Assembly (NCBI RefSeq): GCF_003429565.1 | Contig: NZ_QUAK01000013.1 | Location: 1-64,000, forward strand | Direction of reading: 5' to 3' | Length of the DNA stretch: 64,000 nucleotides | DNA from: Streptomyces triticagri | GTDB taxonomy: Bacteria > Actinomycetota > Actinomycetes > Streptomycetales > Streptomycetaceae | Shown here: positions 18,968 through 28,047 of the stretch, piece by piece | How positions within the stretch are numbered: position 1 is the first letter of the stretch | Layout: every line of letters begins with the position of its first letter | Notes under the pieces: model-generated | Database searches by the model: none | Told to the model about the DNA's origin: nothing | The model's input: only the letters and a program-made list of their open reading frames with translations | Translations under genes and position numbers: made by a program

Positions 18968-19432
18968 ATGACCACGCTCAAGGCGAAGTTGCAGGAAGAT
19001 CTCACCGAGGCGATCAGGGAGCGCGACGAGCTGCGCTCCTCGACGCTCCGGCTGACCCTCTCGGCGATCACCAAGGAGGAGGTGTCGGGCACCTCCGCGC
19101 GCGAGCTCTCCGACGACGAGGTGCTCAAGGTGATCACCAAGGAGGCGAAGAAGCGCCGGGAGGCGGCCGAGGCGTTCGCCTCCGGCGGCCGTGCCGAGCA
19201 GGCCGAGCGGGAGAAGGCGGAGGGCGAGATCCTCGCCGTGTACCTGCCGAAGCAGCTGGGCGACGAGGAGCTGCGGGAGATCGTGGCCCAGGCCGTCGCG
19301 GAGGCCAAGGCCGCGGGGGCGGAGGGCCCGCGCGCGATGGGCCAGGTGATGAAGATCGTGAACCCGAAGGTGGCCGGTCAGGCCGACGGCGGCCGGGTCG
19401 CGGCCGAGGTCAAGCAGCAGCTGGCCGGCTGA
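18968..19432 (+). CDS. GatB/YqeY domain protein
   Basis: This is a 154-residue YqeY family protein. It has the typical helical N-terminal half (KLQEDLTEAIRERDELRSSTLR) and a C-terminal tRNA-binding-like domain (MGQVMKIVNPKVAGQADGGRVA). This domain is shared with the tail of GatB, the amidotransferase subunit that works on mischarged tRNA, but the role of stand-alone YqeY is unclear. It converges on the PBP gene through a shared hairpin. Confidence 0.93.
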   Translation: MTTLKAKLQEDLTEAIRERDELRSSTLRLTLSAITKEEVSGTSARELSDDEVLKVITKEAKKRREAAEAFASGGRAEQAEREKAEGEILAVYLPKQLGDEELREIVAQAVAEAKAAGAEGPRAMGQVMKIVNPKVAGQADGGRVAAEVKQQLAG

Positions 19433-19439
19433 CGCAGGA

Positions 19440-19468
19440 GGCCGCGGCGGTCACTCACCGCCGCGGCC
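19440..19468. terminator. Bidirectional hairpin between yqeY-like and PBP genes
   Basis: GGCCGCGGCGGT (19440-19451) pairs perfectly with ACCGCCGCGGCC (19457-19468) around a 5-base loop. It sits between two convergent stops (19432 and 19509) and probably terminates both transcripts. Confidence 0.75.
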
Positions 19469-19508
19469 GTCAGCCCTATGTGCGGGATCACGAGACGTCC
19501 GTACGGGG

Positions 19509-21770
19509 TCACCGCGGCTGCGGCCAGCCACCCCCGCCGTCTCCGCCGCCGTTCCCGTTCCCGCCGTTGCCCCCGCCGCCGATCACGTCCGGCGGCAGTG
19601 AGATGTCCGGCCAGGGCTTGTCGCCGCCGGTGACGCCGCCCGGGCGGCCGGGCTTGCCGTCGTCCGGCTTGTCCCGGCCCTTGTCCTTGTCTTTGTCCTT
19701 GTCCTTGTCGTCCGGGATGTGGATCGTGTTGAAGCCCGGCGCCGGCTTGCCGTTCAGCGCGCTGCTCATGGCTTCCTTCCAGATCGGGCCCGGTACCTCG
19801 CCACCGAAGACCTTGTCGAAGTAGCGGTCGCCGATCGGGATGTTGGTCATCTGGCGCTTGTGCGCCGGGTCGCCGACCCACACCGCGCCGGACAGATTCG
19901 GCGTGTACCCGACGAACCAGGCCGCGTACCGGAAGTCCGTCGTACCGGTCTTGCCCGCGCTCGGCCGGGCGTCGCCCAGGCCCGCCTGCTGGCCCGTACC
20001 GTCCTCGACCACGCCCTTGAGCAGGGTGTTGATGGTGTCGGCGGTCTTCTCGGACATGGCGCGCTGACAGGTCGACTTGGGTACCGGAATCGCCTTGCCG
20101 TCCGAGCCGGTGATCCCCTCGATGGCGATGGGCGTGCAGTACGTGCCCCGGCTGGCGAAGGTCGCGTACGCGGCGGCCATCGTCAGCGGCGACATCTCCT
20201 GGGTGCCGAGTGCGATCGAAGGCGCCTGCGCGAGCTGCCCGCCGTCGGCCCGGTGCACGCCCATCTTCTTGGCCATGTCGGTGACCGGGCAGATGCCGAT
20301 GTCGCTGATCAGCTGCACGTAGTAGGTGTTGACCGACTTCGCGGTCGCCTCCTTCATGCCGTACGGGCCGACCTCGGAGTCGTTCTCGTTCTCCAGCTTC
20401 TCGTTCCGGGTGTTGACCCAGTCGCCCTTGCAGGTGGGTACGGGGCTCGGGTACTCCATCTGGTACGGCGAGCTGTACTTCTGCGTAGGCGACTTGCCCT
20501 GCTCTATGGCGGCCGCGGCGACGATCGGCTTGAAGGTGGAGCCGGGCTGGAAGCCGGCGCCGCCGCTCATTCGCTCGTCGACGGAGAGGTTGATCGTCGT
20601 CTCGTTCTCCTTCGAGTCCCCGCCGTACGGCCAGGACTGGCCCATGCCACGGATCTTGCCCGTGCCGGGCTCGACGATGGAGACGGCGGTGGCCACCTCG
20701 TCGGTCTGCTTGACGTTGTTCTGTATGGCCGACTGGACGCCGTCCTGGGCCTGCGGGTCGAGCGTGGTGCGGATCTTCATTCCGCCCTGTGCCCAGAGCT
20801 TGGCCCGTTCCTCCCTGGTCTCGCCGAACGCGGGGTCGTTGAGGAAGACATTGTGGACGTACTCGCAGAAGAAGCCGGCGCCGCGGTCGGCGGTGATGCA
20901 GCCGTTCTTCGGCTTGCTGACCTTGAGGCCGAGCTCGGCCTTCTTCGCCTCGGCGACCTGCTTCTGGGAGACGGCGCCGGTCTCGGCCATCCGGTCGAGC
21001 ACCACGTTCCGCCGCTTGGTGGCTTCCTCGGTGTCGTTGACCGGGTCGTAGCGGCTCGGTGACTGCACGATGCCGGCGAGCATCGCGGACTCCTGCAGCT
21101 CGAGGTCCTTGGCCGACTTGGAGTAGTAGCGCTGGGCGGCCGCCTCGATGCCGTAGGCCTGCTGGCCGAAGAACGTGATGTTCAGGTAGTTCTCGAGGAT
21201 CCGCTTCTTGCCCAGCTCCTCCTCGACCTGGATCGCGAACTTCAGCTCGCGGACCTTCCGGCCGAGCGTCTGCTGGGTGGCCTCGGCGACCTTCTCCGGG
21301 TCGTCACCGGCCTCCTCGACGAAGACGTTCTTGACGTACTGCTGGGTCAGCGTGGACGCTCCCTGCGAGACGCCGCCCGACTGCGCGTTCTCATTGACCG
21401 CGCGCAGGATGCCCTTGAGGTCGACGGCGCCGTGCTCGTAGAAGCGCGAGTCCTCGATCGCGACGATCGCCTTCTGCATGTACGGCGAGATGTCCTTGAG
21501 CTTCACGAGGGTGCGGTCGCGGGCGTAGACCGTGGCGAGGGTGTCGCCGTTCACGTCCTGGATCGTGGTCCGCTGCATCAGCGGGGGCCGCTTCAGATTC
21601 GCCGGGATCTCGTCGAATCCCTCGACGGAACCCTTGGCGGCCAGGCCGAGCGCGCCTGCCGCGGGCAGGGCGATACCGGCCATGACCGCCCCGGCGAGGA
21701 CGCTGACTCCGAGGAACTTGGCGGCCTGCTGCGTGGGCGACAGACCACCACCCGAGCGCTTCTTTCCCAT
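19509..21770 (-). CDS. Class A penicillin-binding protein (GT51 plus transpeptidase)
   Basis: This is a 753-residue bifunctional peptidoglycan synthase. A short cytoplasmic tail is followed by a membrane helix (about 17-45). A GT51 transglycosylase follows, with EDSRFYEHGAVD at 106-117 and catalytic Glu106. The transpeptidase domain has Ser411 and Lys414 in GSTFKP, the SVN motif and the KTG triad at 607. The C-terminus is low complexity: an Asp-Lys hexamer-coded repeat and then a Gly/Asn-rich tail, probably an extended wall-facing linker. It works outside the membrane in cell-wall assembly. From memory its relative in S. coelicolor lies next to wblA. Here a glycosidase gene lies between them. 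Confidence 0.95.
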   Translation of the reverse strand: MGKKRSGGGLSPTQQAAKFLGVSVLAGAVMAGIALPAAGALGLAAKGSVEGFDEIPANLKRPPLMQRTTIQDVNGDTLATVYARDRTLVKLKDISPYMQKAIVAIEDSRFYEHGAVDLKGILRAVNENAQSGGVSQGASTLTQQYVKNVFVEEAGDDPEKVAEATQQTLGRKVRELKFAIQVEEELGKKRILENYLNITFFGQQAYGIEAAAQRYYSKSAKDLELQESAMLAGIVQSPSRYDPVNDTEEATKRRNVVLDRMAETGAVSQKQVAEAKKAELGLKVSKPKNGCITADRGAGFFCEYVHNVFLNDPAFGETREERAKLWAQGGMKIRTTLDPQAQDGVQSAIQNNVKQTDEVATAVSIVEPGTGKIRGMGQSWPYGGDSKENETTINLSVDERMSGGAGFQPGSTFKPIVAAAAIEQGKSPTQKYSSPYQMEYPSPVPTCKGDWVNTRNEKLENENDSEVGPYGMKEATAKSVNTYYVQLISDIGICPVTDMAKKMGVHRADGGQLAQAPSIALGTQEMSPLTMAAAYATFASRGTYCTPIAIEGITGSDGKAIPVPKSTCQRAMSEKTADTINTLLKGVVEDGTGQQAGLGDARPSAGKTGTTDFRYAAWFVGYTPNLSGAVWVGDPAHKRQMTNIPIGDRYFDKVFGGEVPGPIWKEAMSSALNGKPAPGFNTIHIPDDKDKDKDKDKGRDKPDDGKPGRPGGVTGGDKPWPDISLPPDVIGGGGNGGNGNGGGDGGGGWPQPR

Positions 21771-22102
21771 GGAGGCAGCCTAATCCGTGGGTGCAGGTGT
21801 TCCGATGGAGCGGTGCCCCATCGGGATGTTCGAGTGCAGGATCGTGATGTCGGGGGTGGGTGAGTTGTCCGGGTTCGGTGGCCGGATCGGCTGGAACCGA
21901 TACCAGAAGCCTGAGTCGCTGTGATGAGCTGAGTGGACCGGGGTGGGCTGCTGCTTGACTGTCAACTTGCCCCCGAATGCTTGCTATTTGGCGCGACGTA
22001 ATCGCATCGACGTATGCCCCAAGGGTTGACGCAGCGGGGATTCGAGCCCGGACAGTGTCCCTGGAAAGCATTCCGGAGTAACCGGTCCAGGAAGAGGTCC
22101 TC
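21771..22102. other. Intergenic region between PBP and glycosidase
   Basis: This is a 332-bp divergent spacer, clearly less GC-rich than its surroundings, expected to hold promoters for both flanking genes. TTGACG at 22026-22031 with GACAGT at 22051-22056 (19-bp spacer) is a weak promoter candidate for the glycosidase. The minus strand holds a small open frame described separately. No repeat or RNA gene was recognised. Confidence 0.5.
21780..21965 (-). CDS. Possible small protein upstream of PBP
   Basis: This is a 61-codon open frame starting TTG, with a GGGGG-like ribosome site a few bases upstream, and ending 10 bp before the PBP start. The product is aromatic- and Pro-rich (contains FWYRFQPIRPPNP) with no recognisable family. 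About three quarters of third positions are G or C, lower than the neighbours, so it may be a real small gene or only transcribed leader. If real it would be co-transcribed with the PBP. Confidence 0.3.
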   Translation of the reverse strand: MTVKQQPTPVHSAHHSDSGFWYRFQPIRPPNPDNSPTPDITILHSNIPMGHRSIGTPAPTD

Positions 22103-24748
22103 ATGGCGACGCACCCCACCGGTCGGCAGCTCAGCCGCCGCGACCTGATCGGCACCCTGGTCGCCGCCGGCGCCGTCGGCGCCCTCGCACCGGCCGAGGC
22201 GTGGGGACGGTCGCCGGGCCGGCCCACGCTCCCGGTGCCGTCCGGCCGCGGCGGTACGGGTCCTGCGCCCCAGCCGTACGAGCCACTGCACGGCGGCCGA
22301 TTCCTGCCGGGGTCCGTCCCCGCGTCCCCGGATCCGCTGGTGCGCTACCGCTGGTCGCAGCCGCGGGCCACCGACGAGCTGCAGATCCATCGCTCCCGAC
22401 CGCGCTCCGCGCACAGCCCGGACTCCGACTCCTTCGCGCACCTGTCATCGGCGACCACCGCGGACTGCCGCGTCGAGGTGCGCGACACCGGCTCGATACG
22501 CCTCGACTTCGGCCGGGTGAGCCCCGGGTGGCTGGAGTTCGACAGCCCGGACCTGACCGGCCGGGTCGAGATGAGCATCAGCGAGTACAACGAACCGGCC
22601 CGGGTCAATCCCGGCCCCGAGCATCCCGTGAAGACCGCCGAGCCGGTCCGGCACGGCAGCACCTGGCGCCTCGAGCTCAACTCCGAGTACTACGAGGGCG
22701 TACGGTTCGGCTGGATCCACGTCCGTACGTACGACGAACCCTGGACCATCACCGGGATCCGGCTGATCTGCCAGGCCAAGCCCACCAACTATGCCGGGTC
22801 CTTCTCCTGCGACGACGAACGCCTCGAGCGGATCTGGTACCACGGCGCCTACACCGCCCGCGTCGGATTCCAGCGGGACCACTTCGGCGCGATCCTGATG
22901 GACCGGGGCGACCGGCACAGCTGGGCGGGCGACTGCTATCCCACCCAGGCCGCATCGCTCGCCGCCTTCGGCAACTTCGACGCCGTACGGCAGAACCTCC
23001 TCGCCACCGCGAAGCTGGACAACGGCATCGAGATCTACGCGCTCTACTGGGTCCTCGGCCTCCTCGACCACTACCGGTACACCGGCTACACCGGCGACGA
23101 CGACACCTTCCGGGACCTGGCGCAGGCGGCCCGCGACAAGATCGACCACGCCGACACGCTCTTCGAGGACCCGCACAGCACCTTCTACGGCTGGGACGAA
23201 CGTCTCGGCGCCGGCTTCGAGGCACCCGGCCGGCCCGAGACGCAGAACGTGTTCCGCGGCACCTTCGTCCAGGCCTGCCGAGGGCTTGCCGAGGCCCTGG
23301 AGCACAGCGGGGACGCCGGGGCCGCGAAGAAGTACGGCGAACTGGCCGACGCACGGACGGCCTGGCTGCGACGCCAGGGCGACGGCCCGTGGTACGCCTC
23401 CTGGGGCATCCACGCCCTCGCCGAAGCGGTCAACGCCGGCATCGTGCACGACGACGAGGCGGACCTGGTCCATCGCCAGGCCTTCGCCGACCGGCTCGAC
23501 CGGATCGACTTCTCCCCGTTCAACCAGTACTTCGTCCTCCGGGCCCTTGCCCGCCTGGGCAGGATCGACGAGGCGCTGCGGACCGTGGACGACACCTGGG
23601 GCGGTCAACTCGACCTCGGGGCCAGCACGTTCTTCGAGGTCTTCCGGCCCGACTGGGTGCGGATCCTGGGCGCCGACGACCCCGTACCCAACAGCCAGTC
23701 CGGCTGGACGAGTCTCGCGCACCCCTGGAGCAGCGGCGTGACGGCCTGGCTGTCCCACGAGGTGCTCGGGATCAGGCCGACCACACCGGGATTCGGCACC
23801 TTCGACTTCGCGCCGCGGCCCGGCCGGACCCTGCGAACCGTCCGCGGGACGCTCCCCACCCCCTTCGGGGAGATCAGCGGCCGCTTCGACGCGCGCACCG
23901 GACGCGGCAGCCTGACCGTGCCGCCGGGGACGACGGCGCGCTTCTCCGTCCCGGAGGCCGACGGACCCGCGGGCGACGGACGGCGGGTGCGGCGTATCCG
24001 GCTCGGCCGCCGCACCGTGTGGAAGTCCGGTGACGCGGTCGGCGGCTCCGGCGCCATCGAGGTGCCCGGCATCGCACCGGGCACCTGGGACCTGCACGTG
24101 TCGTACGAGGGGACGCGGGCGCCCGCGCCCCGGGATCCGCTCACGTACCCCTTGCGCTGCCTCGGCACGGACACCGCCACCAGCGGCGACTGGGGCGGGC
24201 GTTACGGACGCGACGGGTATCTGCTGTTCAGCTACGACGAGCCCGGCAGCGCCGGCGGCCGCGCCGCCTCCGACGGAGACCGTGCGCGCCTGCCCGACTA
24301 CGTCACCTCGATCACGCCGCTCGAGAAGTCCGACCTGGCGGACTGGTCCGTCCCGCTGCGGACCCGCTGGGCCGAGCGCACCGAGGACCGCCGCGCACCG
24401 GCCCCGAGCCCGGCCAACGAGGTGCCGCGCAGTGTGGGCACGATCTACACGCAGACCCCTGCTCCCGGCGGAATGACGATGGCGGTGGACATCGACGCGT
24501 CACCGCCGGAGCCGGTGCGCCTGAGCCTGTACTTCGTCGACTGGGACTCGGAGCAACGGCGTCTCGCCGTCGAACTCTTCGACCTCAGGACCCGCAAGGC
24601 GCTCGCACCGGTCCAGCTGGTGGAGGACTTCCACCGCGGTACCTATCTCAGTTACGTCTGCGACCGGGCCGTACGGTTGCGGGTGGCGCATGTCCGCGGC
24701 GACAACGCGGTGCTCAGCGGCGTTTTCTTCGATCCGCTCGACGACTGA
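22103..24748 (+). CDS. Tat-exported GH78-type alpha-L-rhamnosidase-like glycosidase
   Basis: This is an 881-residue secreted protein. A twin-arginine signal (SRRDLIGTLVAAGAVGALAPAEA) occupies roughly residues 12-34. The body has a beta-sandwich region and then an (alpha/alpha)6 barrel of the six-hairpin glycosidase type. MDRGDRHSWAGDCYPTQ corresponds to the acidic catalytic loop of GH78 rhamnosidases, and ALYWVLGLLDHYRYTGD and WGIHALAEAV are barrel helices. A further beta domain forms the C-terminus. It is likely to remove rhamnose or similar deoxysugars from polysaccharides outside the cell. Substrate is inferred from family only. From memory it is absent at this position in S. coelicolor. 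Confidence 0.82.
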   Translation: MATHPTGRQLSRRDLIGTLVAAGAVGALAPAEAWGRSPGRPTLPVPSGRGGTGPAPQPYEPLHGGRFLPGSVPASPDPLVRYRWSQPRATDELQIHRSRPRSAHSPDSDSFAHLSSATTADCRVEVRDTGSIRLDFGRVSPGWLEFDSPDLTGRVEMSISEYNEPARVNPGPEHPVKTAEPVRHGSTWRLELNSEYYEGVRFGWIHVRTYDEPWTITGIRLICQAKPTNYAGSFSCDDERLERIWYHGAYTARVGFQRDHFGAILMDRGDRHSWAGDCYPTQAASLAAFGNFDAVRQNLLATAKLDNGIEIYALYWVLGLLDHYRYTGYTGDDDTFRDLAQAARDKIDHADTLFEDPHSTFYGWDERLGAGFEAPGRPETQNVFRGTFVQACRGLAEALEHSGDAGAAKKYGELADARTAWLRRQGDGPWYASWGIHALAEAVNAGIVHDDEADLVHRQAFADRLDRIDFSPFNQYFVLRALARLGRIDEALRTVDDTWGGQLDLGASTFFEVFRPDWVRILGADDPVPNSQSGWTSLAHPWSSGVTAWLSHEVLGIRPTTPGFGTFDFAPRPGRTLRTVRGTLPTPFGEISGRFDARTGRGSLTVPPGTTARFSVPEADGPAGDGRRVRRIRLGRRTVWKSGDAVGGSGAIEVPGIAPGTWDLHVSYEGTRAPAPRDPLTYPLRCLGTDTATSGDWGGRYGRDGYLLFSYDEPGSAGGRAASDGDRARLPDYVTSITPLEKSDLADWSVPLRTRWAERTEDRRAPAPSPANEVPRSVGTIYTQTPAPGGMTMAVDIDASPPEPVRLSLYFVDWDSEQRRLAVELFDLRTRKALAPVQLVEDFHRGTYLSYVCDRAVRLRVAHVRGDNAVLSGVFFDPLDD

Positions 24749-25214
24749 GGTGGTACGGGCGCGAGCGGGCGCAGCCCGACCGCGCCCCGCGGGCGTCGCC
24801 ATTTGCCGGACAGGCTGACATGCCTTGGCCTAAGCTGCTCTCAACTGTCACAGCTGTGCGGTTCCACATCAAGTCTTCGTCGTGCCCGACCTGTTGGGAA
24901 GGCTCCACGGAGTTCTACTGTTCATCGGACGACACCCGGACGACACTGTGGCGTGCCCGAATCCGCCACATGTGTTGCCCACTGTCCGTTGTGACTCAAC
25001 TGAACTGTCCCGGTCTGCCGGTTTGATCACGCATGTCTGCAGGTCACTCCGTCGGGTGATCTGCCGCTTACCCATAGTCCGTTCGGGCCATTCGAGATTG
25101 GGCCCCAAGGGGGTGTTGCGCTGTCGCCGCCTTCCGTAACGTCCTCAACTGGCGGCGGTGAATATGCCGCTGCCGCCGTGGGGGAGCCTCGATTCGGGAG
25201 AGGACGGCGCCGGC
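24749..25214. other. Long regulatory upstream region of wblA
   Basis: This is a 466-bp non-coding stretch between the glycosidase terminator and wblA, with lower GC than its flanks. It contains a 7-bp inverted repeat TGTGGCG-N10-CGCCACA at 24947-24970. A weak promoter-like pair lies nearer the gene: TTGCGC 25116-25121 and TAACGT 25137-25142, 15-bp spacer. wblA is known to be heavily regulated, and the length fits multiple operators. I found no coding sequence in it. Confidence 0.5.
24757..24787 (+). terminator. Nested hairpin after the glycosidase gene
   Basis: GGGCGCG (24757-24763) pairs with CGCGCCC (24781-24787), with an inner GCGGGC/GCCCG stem, 8 bp after the stop. There is no T-tract, which is common for Streptomyces terminators. 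Confidence 0.6.
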
Positions 25215-25589
25215 ATGGGCTGGGTTACCGACTGGAGTGCGCAGGCGGCCTGCCGCACTACCGATCCGGATGAACTGTTCGTACAAGGTGCAGCGCAGAA
25301 CAGGGCCAAGGCGGTGTGCACCGGATGCCCGGTGCGTACCGAGTGCCTGGCCGATGCGCTGGACAATCGCGTCGAGTTCGGCGTGTGGGGTGGTATGACC
25401 GAGCGGGAGCGGCGCGCATTGCTGCGCAGGCGCCCCACGGTCACCTCCTGGCGCCATCTGCTCGAGACAGCGCGCTCGGAGTACGAGCGCTCCACGGGCA
25501 TGATCCCCGGGGACGTCGACGTGGACGAGGTGGTCGACGATGTCGTCGACGCACCGGAGCGCTATGTGAATTACGCGGCGGTGGGGTAG
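25215..25589 (+). CDS. wblA: WblA, WhiB-like iron-sulfur transcription regulator
   Basis: This is a 124-residue WhiB-like protein. Four conserved cysteines ligate the [4Fe-4S] cluster: Cys13, Cys35, Cys38 and Cys44 (C-X2-C-X5-C). The GVWGG turn at 56-60 and the basic RERRALLRRR segment follow. The sequence closely matches what I know of S. coelicolor WblA, a global regulator needed for aerial hyphae to become spore chains and a repressor of antibiotic production. I chose ATG 25215 because family members start MGWVTDW and a GAGAGGA site precedes it. In-frame ATGs upstream are less likely. Confidence 0.94.
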   Translation: MGWVTDWSAQAACRTTDPDELFVQGAAQNRAKAVCTGCPVRTECLADALDNRVEFGVWGGMTERERRALLRRRPTVTSWRHLLETARSEYERSTGMIPGDVDVDEVVDDVVDAPERYVNYAAVG

Positions 25590-25675
25590 GCCCCTGAGCT
25601 TGGGGTGGGCCCCCTGAGCTGCCGCGGGCGGCCCGACGGTGTCAGTGCGTACCGTCGGGCGAGGTCGGCGCGGAT

Positions 25676-27082
25676 TCAGCTCCGCGTGCCGTCGTCGTCA
25701 TCGGCGGCACGGGCGCCGTCTGCCGCGAGCCGGGTGCCGATGTCCCGCAGCCCGGCCAGATCGTGTACGTCACCGGGCAGCGCGGCCACTTCGGCCACGG
25801 CGACCTCGGGGTGCAGTGCGGTGAAGCGGTCGCGGGTGCGCTGCTCGCGGGCGATCAGCTGCATCCGCTCGGCGTGCAACCGCAGGAGCCCTGCGGCGAG
25901 TCGGCCCGCGGCGTCCGTGGAGGAGTCGGCCGCCGCGGTGGAGTCGTCTTCGGATCCCCCGGGGTCGCTGTCGGATTCCCGGGGGTCGTTCTCGGAGCCC
26001 CGCTCCGCGGGCGCTGCCGCGCGGTCGGGAGATTCGGGAGTGGTACGGAGTGCTTTCTTCCCGCCCTCCTGATCCACAATGCGGGCCTCGTCAAGATTTT
26101 CCGCCGCCGCGAGCGCGCGTTCCGCGGACAGCCGGGCGGCCCCGCTGTCGTGCACCCGGTTCAGTACGAGACCGGCCAGCGGCATCCGGTCCGCGGCGAG
26201 CCGTTCCACGAAGTACGCCGCCTCGCGCAGCGCGTCCCGCTCCGGCGCGGCCACCACCAGAAACGCCGTACCGGGCGCCTGCAGCAGGCGGTACGTGGCG
26301 TCCGCGCGCGTACGGAATCCGCCGAACATGGTGTCCATCGCGGCCACGAAGGTCTGCACGTCCCGAAGGAACTGGCCGCCGAGCAGCTTCCCCAGCGTGC
26401 CGGTCATCATCGACATCCCGACGTTCAGGAACTTCATCCCGGCCCGTCCGCCGACCTTCGCCGGCGCCATCAGGACCCGGATGAACTTCCCGTCGAGGAA
26501 GGAGCCGAGCCGCCCCGGCGCATCCAGGAAGTCGAGCGCGGAGCGCGAGGGCGGGGTGTCCACGACGATCAGGTCCCAGTCGCCCTCGGCCCGCAGCTGC
26601 CCCAGCTTCTCCATCGCCATGTACTCCTGCGTGCCCGCGAAGCCGGCCGACAGGGACTGGTAGAAGGGGTTCTCCAGGATGGCCCGGGCCCGCTCGGGGT
26701 CGGCGTGCGCCTCGACGATCTCGTCGAAGGTCCGCTTCATGTCGAGCATCATGGCGTGCAGTTCGCCGGGCGCGGGCTCCGCCGCCCCTCGTTCCTCTCG
26801 TTCCTCGCCGTTCTGCGGCTCGGCGCCGGCGACCGGTTCGATGCCCTTGACCCGTCGCGGCGTGTTGTCGAGCGAGTCGATGCCCATGGACTGGGCGAGC
26901 CGGCGGGCCGGGTCGATGGTGAGGACGACCACCCGGCGCCCGCGTTCGGCGGCCCGCAGGCCGAGCGCCGCCGCGGTCGTCGTCTTGCCCACGCCGCCCG
27001 CGCCGCAGCAGACCACGATGCGGGTCTCCGGGTCGTCGAGCAGCGCGTCCACGTCGAGCGCCGGGGCCGGATCGAGCGTCAT
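25676..27082 (-). CDS. ArsA/GET3-like ATPase
   Basis: This is a 468-residue ATPase of the ArsA (anion-transporting ATPase) family within the SIMIBI class. It has the deviant Walker A CGAGGVGKTTTAAA near residue 27 and IDPARRLAQSMG (switch-like region), and DLIVVDTPPSRSALDFLD is the Walker B/A-loop region. A charged, Ser/Asp/Glu-rich insert is followed by a helical tail rich in Ala and Asp. Its start overlaps the stop of the second ArsA-like gene by 4 bp, so the two are a coupled pair likely to form a heterodimer. Actinobacterial pairs of this type are not proven arsenite pumps, and no ArsB is nearby. The function is unknown. Confidence 0.9.
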   Translation of the reverse strand: MTLDPAPALDVDALLDDPETRIVVCCGAGGVGKTTTAAALGLRAAERGRRVVVLTIDPARRLAQSMGIDSLDNTPRRVKGIEPVAGAEPQNGEEREERGAAEPAPGELHAMMLDMKRTFDEIVEAHADPERARAILENPFYQSLSAGFAGTQEYMAMEKLGQLRAEGDWDLIVVDTPPSRSALDFLDAPGRLGSFLDGKFIRVLMAPAKVGGRAGMKFLNVGMSMMTGTLGKLLGGQFLRDVQTFVAAMDTMFGGFRTRADATYRLLQAPGTAFLVVAAPERDALREAAYFVERLAADRMPLAGLVLNRVHDSGAARLSAERALAAAENLDEARIVDQEGGKKALRTTPESPDRAAAPAERGSENDPRESDSDPGGSEDDSTAAADSSTDAAGRLAAGLLRLHAERMQLIAREQRTRDRFTALHPEVAVAEVAALPGDVHDLAGLRDIGTRLAADGARAADDDDGTRS

Positions 27083-28047
27083 GACACTCCCTGCGTCCGC
27101 AGCTCCGCCGCGAGCCGGTACAGGCCCGCCAGGTCGATCCCCTCCGGGAGCAGCTCCAACTCGGTCACGGGCAGGCCCAGTTCGGTCAGCTCGGCCCGCT
27201 GGCGGCGCTCCAGGGCGACCCGCTCCTCGTACTGGGACGCCTGCTCGAGCAGCGGGTCGACCAACTGCTCGGCGAGACCGCCACGGCGTGCGCCGCCGAG
27301 TCCCGCCCGGGAGAGCGCCTTGGCGACATCGGTGCGCCGGACGTCCTGCGGTACGGGGGAGGGGAGCACCTCCGCGCGGACCATGTTGACCAGGACGCGG
27401 CCCACCGGCAGTGCGGCGGCGCGCAGTTCGGCGATGCCGTCGACGGTCTCCTGGACCGGCATCTCCTCGAGCAGGGTCACCAGGTGCACGGCCGTCTGCG
27501 GCGACTTGAGGACCCGCATCACGGCCTGTGCCTGATTGTGTATCGGGCCGATCTTCGCGAGGCCCGCCACCTCGTCGTTCACATTGAGGAAGCGGGTGAT
27601 GCGGCCCGTCGGCGGGGCGTCCATCACCACGTGGTCGTACGCGAAACGGCCCCGCTTGTCCTTGCGGCGCACCGCCTCGCAGGCCTTGCCGGTCAGCAGG
27701 ACGTCGCGTACGCCGGGGGCGATGGTGGTCGCGAAGTCGACGGCGCCGAGCTTCTTGAGTGCGCGGCCCGCACTGCCGAGCCGGTAGAACATCTGCAGGT
27801 AGTCGAGCAGCGCCAGCTCCGCGTCGATGGCGAGCGCGAACACCTCGCCGCCGCCCGGAGCGACCGCGATCTTCCGCTCCTCGTAGGGCAGCGCCTCGGT
27901 CTCGAAGAGCTGCGCGATGCCCTGCCTGCCCTCCACCTCGACCAGGAGGGTGCGCTTGCCCTCGGTCGCGAGGGCGAGTGCGAGGGCCGCGGCGACCGTG
28001 GTCTTGCCGGTCCCGCCCTTACCGCTGACGACCTGGAACCTGCTCAC
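27079..28047 (-). CDS. ArsA-like ATPase, partner subunit
   Basis: This is a 322-residue ATPase of the same family as the following gene. Walker A is SGKGGTGKTTVAAALALAL at residues 8-26, switch region VEVEGRQGIAQLF, and YDHVVMDAPPTGRITRFL resembles the Walker B and A-loop. It is first in the two-gene operon. Such paired ATPases sit beside wblA in Streptomyces genomes as far as I recall, and a mycobacterial homologous pair flanks a whiB gene too. The context suggests a conserved but unexplained link with WhiB-like regulation. Confidence 0.9.
   Translation of the reverse strand: MSRFQVVSGKGGTGKTTVAAALALALATEGKRTLLVEVEGRQGIAQLFETEALPYEERKIAVAPGGGEVFALAIDAELALLDYLQMFYRLGSAGRALKKLGAVDFATTIAPGVRDVLLTGKACEAVRRKDKRGRFAYDHVVMDAPPTGRITRFLNVNDEVAGLAKIGPIHNQAQAVMRVLKSPQTAVHLVTLLEEMPVQETVDGIAELRAAALPVGRVLVNMVRAEVLPSPVPQDVRRTDVAKALSRAGLGGARRGGLAEQLVDPLLEQASQYEERVALERRQRAELTELGLPVTELELLPEGIDLAGLYRLAAELRTQGVS

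Noticed and set aside
25676..28047. ArsA-like pair as an arsenic resistance operon
   Set aside because: No ArsB, ArsC or ArsR gene accompanies them, and the pair sits in conserved chromosomal context.
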